A DNA stretch of 32,670 bases from Gryganskiella cystojenkinii (GCA_015852425.1 JAAAIG010000354.1:3910-36579); one strand, 5' to 3'; positions 10,101 to 21,589 are shown, numbered from the stretch's first letter. Notes: generated by a model not told the origin, from the letters alone. A program made the numbers and translations.

Positions 10101-13100
10101 CCAGACTATTGCCTCTATCTATCCCAGGATCAAGACCACTGGGAAAAAGGGCAAGAGCGTTGCAGCCGAAATTTTCAAATTTGATTCGTTCTACGGCAAG
10201 ACTTCTGACCAGCTTGAGTTCCTGTTGCCTGAGCAGATCTCCAACTTCTTGAACGATTTGATCAAGTCCCGCGAGGAGTTCATCACCGATGCCAGCTACC
10301 TCTCCAAGCATCTTGGCGAGACCCTTAGCCGTGTTGCCTCCGATTCCAAGGCCGTGACCTCGAACAAGGATGCCGTCATCTCTTTCCTCCTCTCCCATGT
10401 TCTCGGAATTTCGCGTGTTAGCAGCCGTGTTACCTTGTTGCAGCTTTTGGACGGTGTCACCACGCCTACCAAGCTCAAGATGTTGTTGCCATTGATCGAC
10501 AACTTGGTGCAGACTTCGTTTGTCGGTCAGAGCTCTGAAGAGAGCACCGAGTTGGCCCGCGGCCTCGTTCGCTGCTTCTCGCCCGAGACCTCGTCGCTCT
10601 TGGAGAGCAAGTCTGGCAAGTACAAGAACGCGTTCTTGCAGTTGCTCAAGATTGATAGCAGTGCTGCCACCAACACTGACAGAGAAGAGTCTAGCTCCTC
10701 CTACCGTCGCCTTGCTCTTGGTCAGGTCAACAGCGAGTTCTTTGGTGGACTCAGTGTTGCCCTTCAGCGCGATATCTTTGTGGTTCTTATCGATTTGGCC
10801 ACCAACGCTCCCCAGGACACGGTTCGTGTCGTCAAGCAAGTTCTTCGTGATATCCCTGTTAGCGGCGATCTCGTCATATACGAGTTGGCCACGATTCAGT
10901 CAAACCTTATGGCGGAATCCATGGTCGAGGAAGGCGCCAACACCAAGCGTCAGCGCAAGATCACGACTGAGGATACCTCTGCGCCCAGCGCCACTGCTGA
11001 GGCACTTTTCCGTCTCGTCTCTGTCTTGGAGTTGCTCGAGTACAAGTCGATCGAGGAGTCGCACAAGCTCGTGACGCCCTTGTTCGAGATGTTGTCTACC
11101 ATCATGAACTCGGATCTCGAGAGCACACCTGTCTCGATCGAATACGTCAACCAGCTCATGCTCTCGAGCTTGACTAACTTTGTTCGGGATGCCCAGACCG
11201 GATCTGGTTCCTCCAAGATTGATGAGAGCATGCTCCGTGTAGACTTGGTTGTCAATTGCATCCGTGTCACCAGCAACCCGCAGACGCACAACCAGGCTCT
11301 CTTGCTCATGGCCGCTATCGCTGCCTCCTACCCCGAGAAGGTGCTTCACAATATCATGCCCGTGTTCACGTTTATGGGTGCCAACGTCTTGCGTCAGGAC
11401 GACAACTACAGTTTCCACGTTATCCAACAAACTTTGGAGAAGATCATCCCTCCATTAGTCTTGGCCCATCGTCGCCAGAGTGATGAAAGCAAGAGCTTGG
11501 TCTTCCAGGTTCGTCCTATCATCAAGGTGTTTGTGGATGCGTTGTTCCATATCCCCAAGCATCGTCGTCTCCGTCTGTTCTCGATCTTGATTTCGACCTT
11601 GGGCGAAGATGACTTCCTGTATGCAGTTATCAGCTTGGTCATTGAAAAGCTGACCGAGCGCGCCACCAAGGGTCACCAGACCGAGGCCGATTCGTTGAAC
11701 GATTTTGCTTTGGCGCTTTCGAACCAGTTCTCGGCCGTCGTTCAGATGAAGTCCTTGATCGCATTGATGGATGTCATCCATGACTTGCCCAACGAGAAGG
11801 CTGCCGAGGGAGATGTCGACATGGATGAGCACCTCTTTGATCTCAGGTAAACTCGAGCTTTGTTTATGACATATTTTTTGACCGCATAATGACTCCTCTT
11901 TGACAAATTAACTAACGATGCATTTTTCCGATTTCTCAGCGCCCACAACAACAAGCAGATTCGCCAGTTCAAGTTGTCGGTGTTGACATTTGCAACCAAC
12001 GTTTTGACCTCCAAGCCATTCTTGTCCAAGATTGTCACCCAAACCAGCACCGAGTCCTCTGCCGAGGCCATTCTTGAGAGGCATTACCTCCAGATGGCCG
12101 AACGTCTGTTGTCGCTTGTCGGTTACTTTAGCGGATTCGTCAACACCCTCGGTGCCCGCAAGGAACAGTCAGCCGTCGTTGTCAAGTTCTGGCGTGGTAT
12201 TGTCAAGATTACGTACGATGTCTTGGACAAGGTTCACATCCTCTTGTCGATGCCCTCTTTCGTCAAGATTATGGTTGCGCTCTTTGAGCACAAGGACATC
12301 ACAATCCGTCGCAAGGCTATGGGTCTTTTCAACCAAAAGATTGCGAATGTTCCCGGTAATGCTTCTGCTGTCCCTGCTGTCCATGAGAACATGGTCGTCG
12401 CTGTCATCGATGATTTGATCAAGGTCGTCCAGGCCGATCAGGTCGAGGGCGCCAGCATGGAGGAGGTCGCCATCAACAAGCAGACCGCTCTCATGTGTAT
12501 TTCGACCATTGTCCGTCAATTCGGTGCCTCTCATCCTACCGAGATTGTCAAGGCTGTCCCCGTCATCATTGGTTCCAGCGGTTTGATGCACCCCAACGAG
12601 CAGGTTAAGGCCTCCTGCCTTGTCTGCTTGACGTTTATGTGCCAGGAGCTCGGTGTCCGTGCCGTCCCCTTCTTACCAAAGTTTATGCCCGTTGTCTTGT
12701 CGATCTTGAATGGCACTTTGTCGAGCACCAACCAGGCTGCAGCTGCCGCCGCTCAGGACGATACCAAGAAGTCGACCCGTTACAACAACTCTGTTCTCCT
12801 TCAGCTCGCTGTCGTCAGTCACTTGGAGACGCTTGTCAAGGTCCTCCCCCAGTTTGTCAGTCCCTACGTCACCAAGGTCTTGGCCGGTACTTTGCACCCT
12901 GTCTTGGCCGGCTATGAGGGTAGCGATGCCTCGAAACTTCAGATCTTGGAGAAGAATAAGGTCTTGTTGACAGAGATGGCCAGCAACATTCAGCCCCGCA
13001 TTCTCTTGCCCCCTATGCTTGGATACTACGAGACTGCTGTCAAGGATGGCAAGGATTCGCTCTTGGCTTTGTTTGATCTCGTCAGCCAGGCTGTCACTGC

Positions 13101-14052
13101 CATGCCCCGCGATGTCATTGCTGTTCATTACAAGCAAATCTTCAAGTTCTTCTTGGGCGCTTTTGATTACCGTCGCGTCTATGGTCATGAAGATGCCAGA
13201 GTCGCCACCGTCGCTGTGGTCGAGGATGCGATCATTCGCGCGTTCATGCAGTTGGTAATGAAGTTGAACGAGACTCTGTTCAAGCCCCTGTTCCTCAAGT
13301 CGCTGGACTGGTCTACGACCGAGTTGCAAGTTGCCAAAGCTTCTTCGCAGGATATGCAGGATCGTCTCATCTTCTTTTACAAGCTCATTGATTCACTCTT
13401 GGATCATCTCAAGTCGATTGTCGCGCCGTATTACGGATACGTGGTCGACAATGTCATCGAGGTCCTTACTGGTTACGCCATGAAGTCCAAGGCTTCGTCC
13501 TCGTACGAGGATGAAGACAACACGGATACTGTGGTCAAGAGGCGCGAGATGGACGAGTTGTGGCCCTGGATGATCAGTTCTCTTCAGAAATGCTTCCTGC
13601 ATGACAACGATGGTCTCTGGAACGCGGATCGCTTCGAAAAGTTGCTACACCCCCTGGTGAACCAGCTGTTGGTCACTTCACCCTCGGAGAGTGCAACAAC
13701 TGCTGGAAGCGAGTGGAAGTCGTACGAGACCAGGGTGAAGTCGTTCTTGGTCCCTTGTTTGGGTCAGTTGGCCGTCACGCTGTCAAACGATGCGCTCTGG
13801 AAGCCCTTGAATTACCATGTGATGCTCAAGACTCGCGAACAGGACAAGCGGGTCCGTCTTTCGGCTTTGTTGGTCTTGCAAGAGTTTTACAAGCGTCTTG
13901 GTGAGGAGTTCTTGATCCTGTTGCCAGAGACGATTCCATTCTTGGCAGAGTTGATGGAGGATGATGATCATGAGGTGGAGGCATTGACGCAGCAGGTGAT
14001 TGCTGATATCGAGGTTTACCTCGGAGGCAGCTTGCAGAAGTACTTCCATTAA
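7177..14052 (+). CDS. UTP10: UTP10/HEATR1, HEAT-repeat subunit of the U3 snoRNP (t-UTP)
   Basis: A large nucleolar scaffold of the SSU processome, needed for 18S pre-rRNA processing and, as a t-UTP/UtpA member, for rDNA transcription. Five exons, 7177-7425, 7514-7728, 7812-8100, 8206-11846 and 11940-14052, join in phase to 2168 residues; human HEATR1 has about 2140. The start MSSLANQLKRI...ASFLFD and DFDTIY-like DIDTIYSIGVNG is the family N-terminus, followed by FLRLLSPYFLLKPSGKALEW. The N-terminal U3snoRNP10 domain lies near residues 230-360. Nearly all the rest is helical HEAT/ARM-like repeat. The BP28CT domain lies near residues 1839-1975 (KQIFKFFLGAFDYRR to YYGYVVDNVIEVL). The conserved tail RLSALLVLQEFYKRLGEEFL ends in SLQKYFH. 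Four introns, all early or central, leave two long exons. It is convergent with the DUF1769 gene, 87 bp stop to stop. Confidence 0.97.
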
Positions 14053-14110
14053 AACAAAGCGGCTATAGATAGATAGACCTGTAATAATACACTTCATTTA
14101 AATATTGATA

Positions 14111-14116
14111 TTTATT
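14111..14116 (-). terminator. Polyadenylation signal of the DUF1769 gene
   Basis: AATAAA on the minus strand lies 24 bp past the stop codon at 14140. The intergenic space to UTP10 is only 87 bp, so 3' UTRs probably overlap. Confidence 0.5.
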
Positions 14117-14139
14117 TGCGTAAGGATGGATGTGAACGC

Positions 14140-15230
14140 CTAGATATCTGAAAGAGATTGATTCAAGGATGAACTCTGAACCGGGACCAGGTCAATGACG
14201 ACGATCAGAAAAGTGACCGAGGCATCATGGGTCCTGATAGCATACGTGATGGGTTGTCCATCGAGGTACTTGAACATGTCGATACTGAATCCGGGCAACT
14301 TGACGGAGAATTTGGCGCAGTCAAAGAAACCGTTGAACAAGTCGAGTCCGTATTCGTGGTCCGGGTGAAACTTGTGCTTGATGGCGTTTTTGGTCTTTGC
14401 GAAGTAGTGTCGTCGTGCGGCTGCATCGCTGGTCAGCTTTTTGAGTGTCTTTTGGAGAACGTTCTTTTCTTCTGGATCCTTGGTGGATGCGGCTGTTGTC
14501 TCTAAAGCCAGAGCAATGTCTTCGGCTATATGTTCGCCGTTCGAGGAAGGCCAAACTGGGACTGAATTGTCGACAGAAGATGTCCGAGAGCTGATACAAA
14601 CCCTATTCATGGATGCGAGGAGCGGGCTGATAAAGTAAGGTTGAGGCCCTTGAACATCGACCTGAAGACCTGAATCGAGAGTTTTGAAGAACCGGACAGC
14701 GGCCGAGGCAAGCGCTGGCAATTTGAGAGGTCGATCAAAGATGGTCTAGCAGTGTTGAAAGTGTGAGTAACAATTTTTATCCATTTTTTTTTTTTTTTTA
14801 AAAAAAAGAAACATTTTAGGAGGAAGAAAAAAGTCCCTTGATCCTTAAAATAAAAACTCACCGCAAAGACGATCTGATCTCCAGTCCATTCTCGCTTGAA
14901 TCGTCCTTGGATCTGTAACGAACAGATATGATTGTTACCGCCTTCCTTTTTATTCTTGTCTGTCTCCTTTCCGGCAACACGATCCGGTTGAAAGAACCAG
15001 GGACTGTCTGGGACGATGGCGAGCCCATCCTGTTGTTGACCTTCCTTGTATCCCTGAATCTGATCCTGCCCTCTAATCCGATAAGTGACTTGACCGACAA
15101 ATTCGTCCGAGTTGATCAGGACCGGGTGAGCATCATCGTTAACGTTCAAGATTCGAAGATTGTTCCTGTCGGAACCGACAGACACCTGAACTCGATAACG
15201 AATAGAATCATGCTCGACAATGGTCGACAT
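14140..15230 (-). CDS. DUF1769 (Duc1-like) family protein
   Basis: Two exons, 15230-14862 and 14745-14140, join in phase to 324 residues; the intron begins GTGAGT and ends CTAG and contains a run of A/T. The split sequence EWTGDQIVFA|TIFDRPLKLP restores the family's central motif, in which a long strand ending in G(D/N)xxxF is followed by FDxPxxLPxG. Other conserved pieces are YRVQVSVGSDRNNL near the start, DSPWFFQPDR, IQGRFKREW and YGLDLFNGFFDCAKFSVKLP near the C-terminus. The fission yeast member Duc1 acts in phosphoinositide control at cell-cortex ER-membrane contacts. Whether this protein does the same is an extrapolation. No transmembrane segment or signal peptide is seen. Two N-terminal halves of beta-rich sequence suggest a lipid-binding-like fold. 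It is divergent from the snurportin gene. Confidence 0.8.
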
Positions 15231-15912
15231 GTTTTATATATCTTGTATCGCTTTGTGAGGGAGGAAGAAAGAGGGAGGAGCAGGTAATCGAGAACGAGAG
15301 CAATATGAAAAAGAAGTGGAGCAAAAAGAAAGAAAGAAAGAAAGAGAAAGGAAACAAAAAAAGATGGGTTGGTCAGGGTACGACGGTATCATGTGCGAGC
15401 ACAAGAAACCGAAAAAAAAGTCGAGGATGTGAGCAGGGGATTGCAATTGAGCTTCTTGTCCCACCACGAAATCAAGAAGGAGCAGGAAAAGGGAGGCGGA
15501 TCGATCCAACCCATTTGCAGGCTAAACGAGATAAGGTTGTAGAAAAGGTAGACAGTCGAAGGTCTTGATCTTGCTTGAGTGTAAGAAGAAGTAGAGGAAA
15601 AGAAGGAACCGTTGAAAGAGGAGCTGATGTTCAGAATGCAGAGTCGAAAGGGACGCGTGTTTGTTGAGAACGCGTACCGGGAAGCGAAAGCTGAAGAATT
15701 TTGTATGTGACTGCTAATTAATTTAGTACACGCGTTTCATGCAGTCATTGTTGCTTTGTTTAAACGCCTATTTTTTTCTTTATTCAATTTCCCCAAATTG
15801 CACATTCCCACTGCACCCACCCACCCACCTACCCACACACACGCACTTCTTTTCTTCTTTTCCAGTCCTCCTTGCGATTGTGGAGGCACCGTACCACAAA
15901 GGAACCACCACC
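15231..15912. promoter_or_regulatory. Intergenic region between divergent DUF1769 and snurportin genes
   Basis: 682 bp with no coding frame that I recognise. The DUF1769 side is purine-rich on plus (so a C/T-rich leader on minus) and includes an (AAAG)n-like microsatellite at about 15325-15350. The snurportin side has a CCCACC-rich tract at 15812-15843 and ends in CACCACC just before the ATG at 15913, a good initiation context. A poorly supported TATA-like motif, TTTTATATATC, lies at 15232-15242, immediately upstream of the DUF1769 start. Confidence 0.5.
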
Positions 15913-18148
15913 ATGCCAGACCATTCTCAGGGCTCCACTAATGAAGGGACGAGCAAAGATCAAAATGCCGGCAGAAACAACAACAGGTCATCGACAACAG
16001 CGGAGGCGGTGGCAACGGACCCATTGTTGATCACTCCTACTCCTCGAACAGCAACCACAATAACAGGCACTTCCCTGTCCTTTGCTGTTTCAACCGCGAG
16101 TCCCATTCGCTCTGTCAGTCATGCCACCGTCGACGCTCTAGGCGATTGGCTCGAATCAGCCTCGGTTCAATCAATACCCGCCGCACAGGAGCAACGGCGC
16201 AAGGACAATTACAAATCCAGCAACCTCATCGCAAAGAGTCTGAAGCAATCACAAGAAGAAAGGCGGAAACAGGCTCTGGCAGAACAGGCCAAGGTGAGAG
16301 AAAGACTTGATGGCATTGACGATGGAAATGAAACCTTTGCATCTTCAGACTTGTCAGACTCTATGCCATGCCAGTCTTTTTTTGTGATCGTCACCGCAAC
16401 TAACTATTTGAAACTATGAACTTCTGTAGAAACGGTACCAATTTACGAACCATGCGCGGAAACTTGCACTCTTTGCAAGTGGTCAGTCCTCAGAGGACTC
16501 TTCAGGGTCAGAGGATGACGACGCTGGGGACGCAAACGAGGAGGATGACGACGACGATGATGATGACAGCAGCGACAAAAAACTACTGAGCGATGACAAG
16601 AACGGTGATGACCACAGAACGGGTTCCATAGCCCAACCCGCCACAGTGATGAAACCACACAAGCGGAGGCTAAGCTCGGGCTCAGAGTCAGAACATGCCG
16701 ATGGGGTAAGACGAGACAGGATTAGCGATGCTCTCTCGCCAAAGAAACCAAGGCTACAAAGAGCATCGCCAAAACTTGCCCGGAAAAAACGAGACAGGAA
16801 TCCTTTCAGGTATAGCTCTCGAGTCTGATATGACGGAATTTGGGACATTGTCAATACCCCACTCAACACCCGACTGATCCTTTTCACCGCTGTCAAAAAT
16901 AGAGATCAACTCATGATACCAGAGCCGATGACGGAAATCCCTCTGGATCTGGACACCAGCTATTATATCGTTCCGTTGCCAATCGGACACAGGTGCTTCG
17001 TCATATCAGCAGACGGAAAGACGACTGCCCGACTGCCATCCGGTCAACTCTTGGTCGGAGCCTTCGAGTCATGTTTACCTGCAGGATCGAATGCTTACCG
17101 AGGAAACAGAAGAGCAGACTATTGTATTCTCGACTGCGTCTACTCTTCCGTGACCAGGACCTTCTGGACCCTGGACATCATGTGCTGGCGAGGTCATCCT
17201 GTCTACGAGTGCGAGACTGAGTTCCGATTTTGGTGGCTCAGAGGCAAACTTGCCGAGATTGAGAGTTTACAGAGCAAATGGATCACGACTCAAACACGAG
17301 AGTGGGAGCAAGAACTGGCCAAGAAGAGACAAAAGAGAACCAAACAAGTAAAACGACGACAAGAAAAGGCCGCTGCAGCCTCTGCCGCTGCCGTCACTGC
17401 CACTTTGACTTCGTCGAATGGAGTGAAATCGACCGATATGGACATGGGTTCTTGTGAACGCTCTGGATCAGTTGCCCAGACAGCAAACGACCATGAAGAT
17501 GGCGACGATGGGGACGACGAAGCTGGCACGGAAGGCATGGATATGGATGACGACAAAACCGGTCTTCACCAACAACCGAAAAAGTTCTGGCCGATCGTAT
17601 TCACACCTCTTCCCTACTTCAACGCTTCGACAAACCTTGTTCGACTCCTAGCGGAATCGATGCACAGTACGTCCGACTCTTCAGCACCAACCTCGAGCGT
17701 TTTGGCTGAAAGTAACGGCCAAAATTCTAGTCAGCGATCTGTACCGAACAACAACGAGCCCGCTTTGTCAAAGTCAAGTAATGGTCAAACTGCAGCCATA
17801 TCATCAAGCGTCAGCCAGAGAACAACCACGACCAGAACCATTTTGGGCACGATGGCGTTGTCCGGAGAGATTGCAACGGCCGCATCTTCGTTCCCCGCCC
17901 ATGACAACGCGCAAAAGGCACGGCAGGACAGTTCGCTGTATCACGAGCGGGCGGCTGGTCTAGTCTTTTTCAACAAGAAGACAATGTATGTCCTCGGTAC
18001 GACACCCCTCTGCGGTTGGGTCGCTATGGACCAAGTCGGCGATGTGTTTTTTGATGAAGAGGGAGGAGTTGGTCCTGTGCCAGGGACTAGTGCGGTGGAA
18101 GGGAGAGAGGTCGAGATGGAGGACGCACTGGAGAGAATTCGCATTTGA
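15913..18148 (+). CDS. SNUPN: Snurportin-1, m3G-cap snRNP nuclear import adaptor
   Basis: Binds the trimethylguanosine cap of cytoplasmic U snRNPs and links them to importin-beta. Exons 15913-16293, 16430-16809 and 16903-18148 join in phase to 668 residues; the human protein has 360. Residues about 97-145 (RRKDNYKSS...EERRKQALAEQAK|KRYQFTNHARKLALF) form an importin-beta-binding helix as in animals. The cap-binding domain begins at DQLMIPEPMTEIPLDLD, then VPLPIGHRCFVIS, ADYCILDCVYSSVTRTFW, TLDIMCWRGHPVYECETEFR and FWW. It resumes with AAGLVFFNKKTMYVLGTTPL and CGW, whose Trp matches the human cap-stacking Trp276. The extra length comes from an acidic stretch with eight consecutive Asp in exon 2, and two disordered insertions in the cap domain. 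The human W107 position aligns with Pro here (alignment from memory). The start is chosen for its CACCACCATG context; the frame is open further upstream. Confidence 0.93.
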
Positions 18149-19028
18149 ACAAACTGTACCATAATCATTCTCCAAAGCAGCGATATAAATAGTATACCGA
18201 CACTCCATTTATCAACTAATAACATCATTTACGGTTGCTATTTTCTCCTAGCGACTCAAAGAGCTTTATGCACTTGTGTATCTTTTCTACACGCTCGTTC
18301 TTCTTTGCGTTGTGTGCAACTGAGATTTTGTGCATGGCGCCCTGTCATATGAAGGTACTTGCGCATTTCCATCTTTGATTTTCCTTTGAGATCCTCTGCG
18401 GTAGTCACGACTACAACAGTCCCGAGTGGTCATCCGGAGAAAGACGGCGAACTTGAGGTCGATAATGATAATGATGATAATAATGTACAGCATGCAGAGG
18501 AACTTGAAGCGAGAGCAGAGGTCGATGAGGATGTCATCTCTGCTTTGGTGGGGATCAAAGAAGAACCGCAACGGTCCCGTCTTCAGGGATTTCCCCTGTT
18601 ACTGTTGAACCGTTCGCAGCAGTACCGCCGATTCCTGTGGATCAGTTTGCGTCACAGATAACAGATTTGAACCCAGAACGATGCAGCAGCTGAGCGCGAG
18701 TCTTGCAGCTGCACAGGAAGCACACAGCGTCCAGCATGCACGGGATGAAGGGGACGGATCTGCCCGTGGAGAGTAAAGAGGAATAAACAAGGTAGAGCAT
18801 TCTTCATTTTACAGAGTTACTGACTTCACATACCACAGCAATTCACTTTGAACAGGGCACTCGAACATTCCTTTTTTTTTTCCAAGTGAAGAAGCTTTTG
18901 TCTGGAATGCATTGCAGCATTCCCACAGGTCTTCTTTTCCCCTCTCCTCTCTTCGCACGGTCTCCATTCTTTCCCTCTCTGCCGTCATTGTCAACCAGAG
19001 AGTACATCCTGATTACCCCATAGTAGAC
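18149..19028. other. Intergenic region between snurportin and the CDK gene
   Basis: 880 bp. The middle part (18359-18776) may be a decayed gene tail and is listed separately. The last 250 bp (from about 18780) are C/T-rich with no frame of recognisable similarity and should hold the kinase promoter and leader. No tRNA or repeat was found. Confidence 0.45.
18359..18776 (+). pseudogene. Possible decayed 3' gene fragment with two frame breaks
   Basis: Three consecutive segments in different frames read like one low-complexity, acidic protein tail. Segment one reads TTTVPSGHPEKDGELEVDND...EVDEDVISALVGIKEEPQ (to about 18571). Segment two reads VPSSGISPVTVEPFAAVPPI...QITDLNPE (about 18574-18678). 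Segment three reads MQQLSASLAAAQEAHSVQHA to GSARGE and a stop at 18774-18776. Each step is equivalent to the loss of one base, and an AATAAA follows at 18782. I know no homologue. Alternatives are chance open frames, an unrecognised spliced gene, or sequencing errors, since the assembly gap is only 360 bp away. The first ATG of the open frame is at 18359, but the true 5' end is unknown. Confidence 0.35.
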
Positions 19029-21471
19029 ATGGACAAATACCAAGTAATGAGCATAGCTGTGCATTTAGCCTTTTTTTTCTTTTTTATTTTTACTATGTTT
19101 GCTTCATGTTCTGACAACCCTTTTTTTTTTTTTTTNNNNNNNNNNTGCCACCAGAAAATAGAAAAGCTTGGAGAAGGTAAATCCGAAGGAACGGTTTTAG
19201 CCATCATCAGACGAGCAGCAGTGAACGATTCATTCGTCTTGGTGAAACAATGTCACTCTGCAAACGCAACTCGATAATTGGAAGCGAAAAAAAAAGGCAA
19301 ATTGGATCACTCACGGACCAACCACCCCACCCACACCTCCGACATCTCCACACACAGAGACCGTTACCTGTGTCTTGTGCCTTCCCAAACCGAGAGATTG
19401 CATCCTCCCCAAAATAACCCCCCCCCCCCCCCCCCACCATTTGTCCCCTTTGCATGCATTCGATGGTTAAAACCACGTTGTTGCACGAAGAAACGAGCAT
19501 GTCTTGAGACTGCCATGTCGTCAACAGCTGCGTTGGAGAATAAAAATAACAAGAGCCTAACATACCCATCACTCGGGCATAGGCACGTACGGTATTGTGT
19601 ACAAGGCACAGAACAGGGAGACAAACGATGTGGTCGCGCTGAAACGAATCCGCTTGGACAACGAGGAAGAAGGAGTAGGTCTCAAGAAGATAGAGGATGC
19701 GTTTTTGACAAGGCAGGATGTCCTTCTTGCAGATACTGTCCTGACAATTGGACTATTTCTCTCCCGTTAGGTACCATGTACCGCCATCCGCGAGATTTCA
19801 CTCTTGAAGGAACTCAAGCACCCTAATATTGTTCGGTAAATACACGACTCAACCCCATGCCCTGACATACTAAACTACTTGTATCACAACCAACCAAACT
19901 CACAAACGGCCTTTCTTTTTTTGCCATAGACTCTACGACGTCCTCCATACGGAAAAAAAGCTTACCTTAGTTTTTGAATACCTGGACTCGGATCTGAAAA
20001 AGTTTCTGGACACATACAGTGGCGACATTGAAGTCTCGACAGTGAGGGTAAGATGTCCTCCCCTGTGTGGAGCATGATCGTATGCGCGAATATCGAGTCT
20101 TTAAAGCTGTTTTTAATCGTTTTCCTTGAATGTTTTTAGAATTTGATGTATCAACTTTTGAAGGGTATTGCATATTGTCATGAACACCGCGTACTTCATC
20201 GAGTAAGGACATGCAATTGTCACTATTGCTGGAGACTCTAGGGAGAAGAGCCGTCTTTCATTCACCTTCGCTCACAGTATCTCCTGTTGTCTTTCTATCA
20301 TATAGGACTTGAAGCCTCAAAACTTGTTGATCAACAAGAAGGGCGATCTAAAGTTAGGAGACTTTGGTTTGGCCCGCGCTTTTGGCATCCCTGTTAGGAG
20401 TTATTCGCATGAGGTGAGACACTTGAATGCAACGCGGGTCCTGGATATACTTTGACGAGTCTTACCACACGATCGAGACTAATCTAAAGCCTTTCTCTTG
20501 TGTTCTTCACAGGTTGTTACACTTTGGTATCGCGCGCCTGATGTCCTAATGGGTTCAAAACAATATTCCACTTCCATCGACATTTGGTCCGCTGGATGTA
20601 TTTTCGCCGGTAAATCTGACACCCTTTCCCTTTAACAGAACCAAAGGCTTTCTTACACTTCTTCGAAAAGCTAATATGGCATTGCATTCGACGTGTTCTT
20701 AGAAATGGCGTCAGGGAGACCTCTCTTTCCTGGAAGCTCTGTCAAGGATCAGCTACTCAGGATTTTCAAGATCTTGGGTACACCATCAGAAGAATCATGG
20801 CCAGGAGTATCAAGGTTACCTGAATATCGTAACGACTTTCCAGTATACAATCCTATCTCACTTGAGAGTCTGATCCCCAAACTGGATGAGGCTGGCATCG
20901 ACTTATTAACAGTAAGTGAGCAAAAAAAAAACAAAAACAAAAAAAAATGGCTGCATGACCTCAATTGCTTTGATCACCTGCTGCCAAGATATGGTCGACC
21001 GCAGTTGAAAATATGCATGATCAGGCGACTTGAGCACGTTCGACCATGCAAGGACATGCACAAAATCGAGGGACAGAACCAGGTGCAAGCAGGGACAATA
21101 ATTTCGCTCGTTCCCCCACAAAAATCAAAAATTCCCGACCACCGTCAATGTGTAACACACGATAGAGGTCGAGATGATGATTGGTGGCGCGATCGTGCAC
21201 GTTCTCTAATGAAGCGTTGGTAATTTCTGTTTGCTCGACAAACTCTAATAAGTTGTTTTTATCCTATCTTACAGCGCCTTGTGACATTTAACCCTGACAA
21301 GAGGATATCGGCCGATGCTGCGTTGACACGTAAATATTTCTCAACAATTCATTGTTTAACTCAACTCGTCGCGTCGTTCATAAATTCACCGAAACTCACT
21401 TTTCTTATTGTCTTTTGCCAATAGATCCTTATTTTGATGAGCTCCGGAGACGAGAGGGCGGCGGATCATGA
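19029..21471 (+). CDS. PHO85: PHO85/CDK5-type cyclin-dependent kinase
   Basis: Eleven exons join in phase to 296 residues: 19029-19043, 19155-19176, 19583-19674, 19771-19835, 19930-20047, 20140-20202, 20306-20413, 20513-20609, 20703-20911, 21275-21329, 21425-21471. Exon 1 encodes only MDKYQ and exon 2 KIEKLGE plus one base; the match to the CDK5 start (MQKYEKLEKIGEGTYG) decides this model. Kinase residues are all present: glycine loop with Thr14/Tyr15, Lys33 (VALK), Glu51 in the C helix, HRDLKPQN (Asp126) and DFG (144-146). The activation segment [12 protein letters not shown] has Ser159 in place of the CDK1/2 T-loop Thr, the CDK5/Pho85 hallmark, and [19 protein letters not shown] is almost as in yeast Pho85. 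The C helix is PCTAIRE instead of PSTAIRE. The yeast counterpart pairs with many cyclins and controls phosphate, glycogen and cell-cycle responses. Intron 1 contains the assembly gap; the intron 3 donor is GTAGGT. Confidence 0.93.
19136..19145. other. Assembly gap (10 N)
   Basis: Ten N directly after a run of 15 T, within intron 1 of the CDK gene. The homopolymer is the likely cause, and the real gap length is unknown. The flanking exons are intact on both sides. Confidence 0.99.
19418..19435 (+). repeat. Poly(C) run in CDK intron 2
   Basis: Eighteen consecutive C within the 406 bp second intron of the kinase gene. Such a run is prone to length error in sequencing and may form a C/G-rich structure, but it lies outside coding sequence. 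Confidence 0.95.
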
Positions 21472-21583
21472 GGAAAACAGTAGCTCCTTACGGCGAGCAC
21501 GCCCTCCTCCACGTCTGTCTGATTAAAAGCATGCACAAAGGGTCACCGAACCTCAAAACCATTTTATATTCAAAGTTTTTATT

Positions 21584-21589
21584 TTTATT
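21584..21589 (-). terminator. Polyadenylation signal of the F-box gene
   Basis: AATAAA on the minus strand lies about 27 bp past the stop at 21616; a second overlapping copy lies at 21578-21583. The convergent kinase stop is 145 bp from the F-box stop. Confidence 0.5.

Noticed and set aside
9838..10839. A 333-codon minus-strand frame opposite UTP10
   Set aside because: Antisense shadow of the strongly biased UTP10 codon use; low-complexity and no start context or domain.
19278..19826. A 182-codon plus-strand frame over kinase introns 2 and 3
   Set aside because: It includes the poly(C) run and is out of frame with the kinase exons it covers; no similarity of its own.
20693..21223. A continuous 176-codon plus-strand frame across kinase exon 9
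   Set aside because: Only 20703-20911 is kinase; the rest is read-through into intron 9. The GTAAGT donor at 20912 and the next exon [13 protein letters not shown] restore the family sequence.
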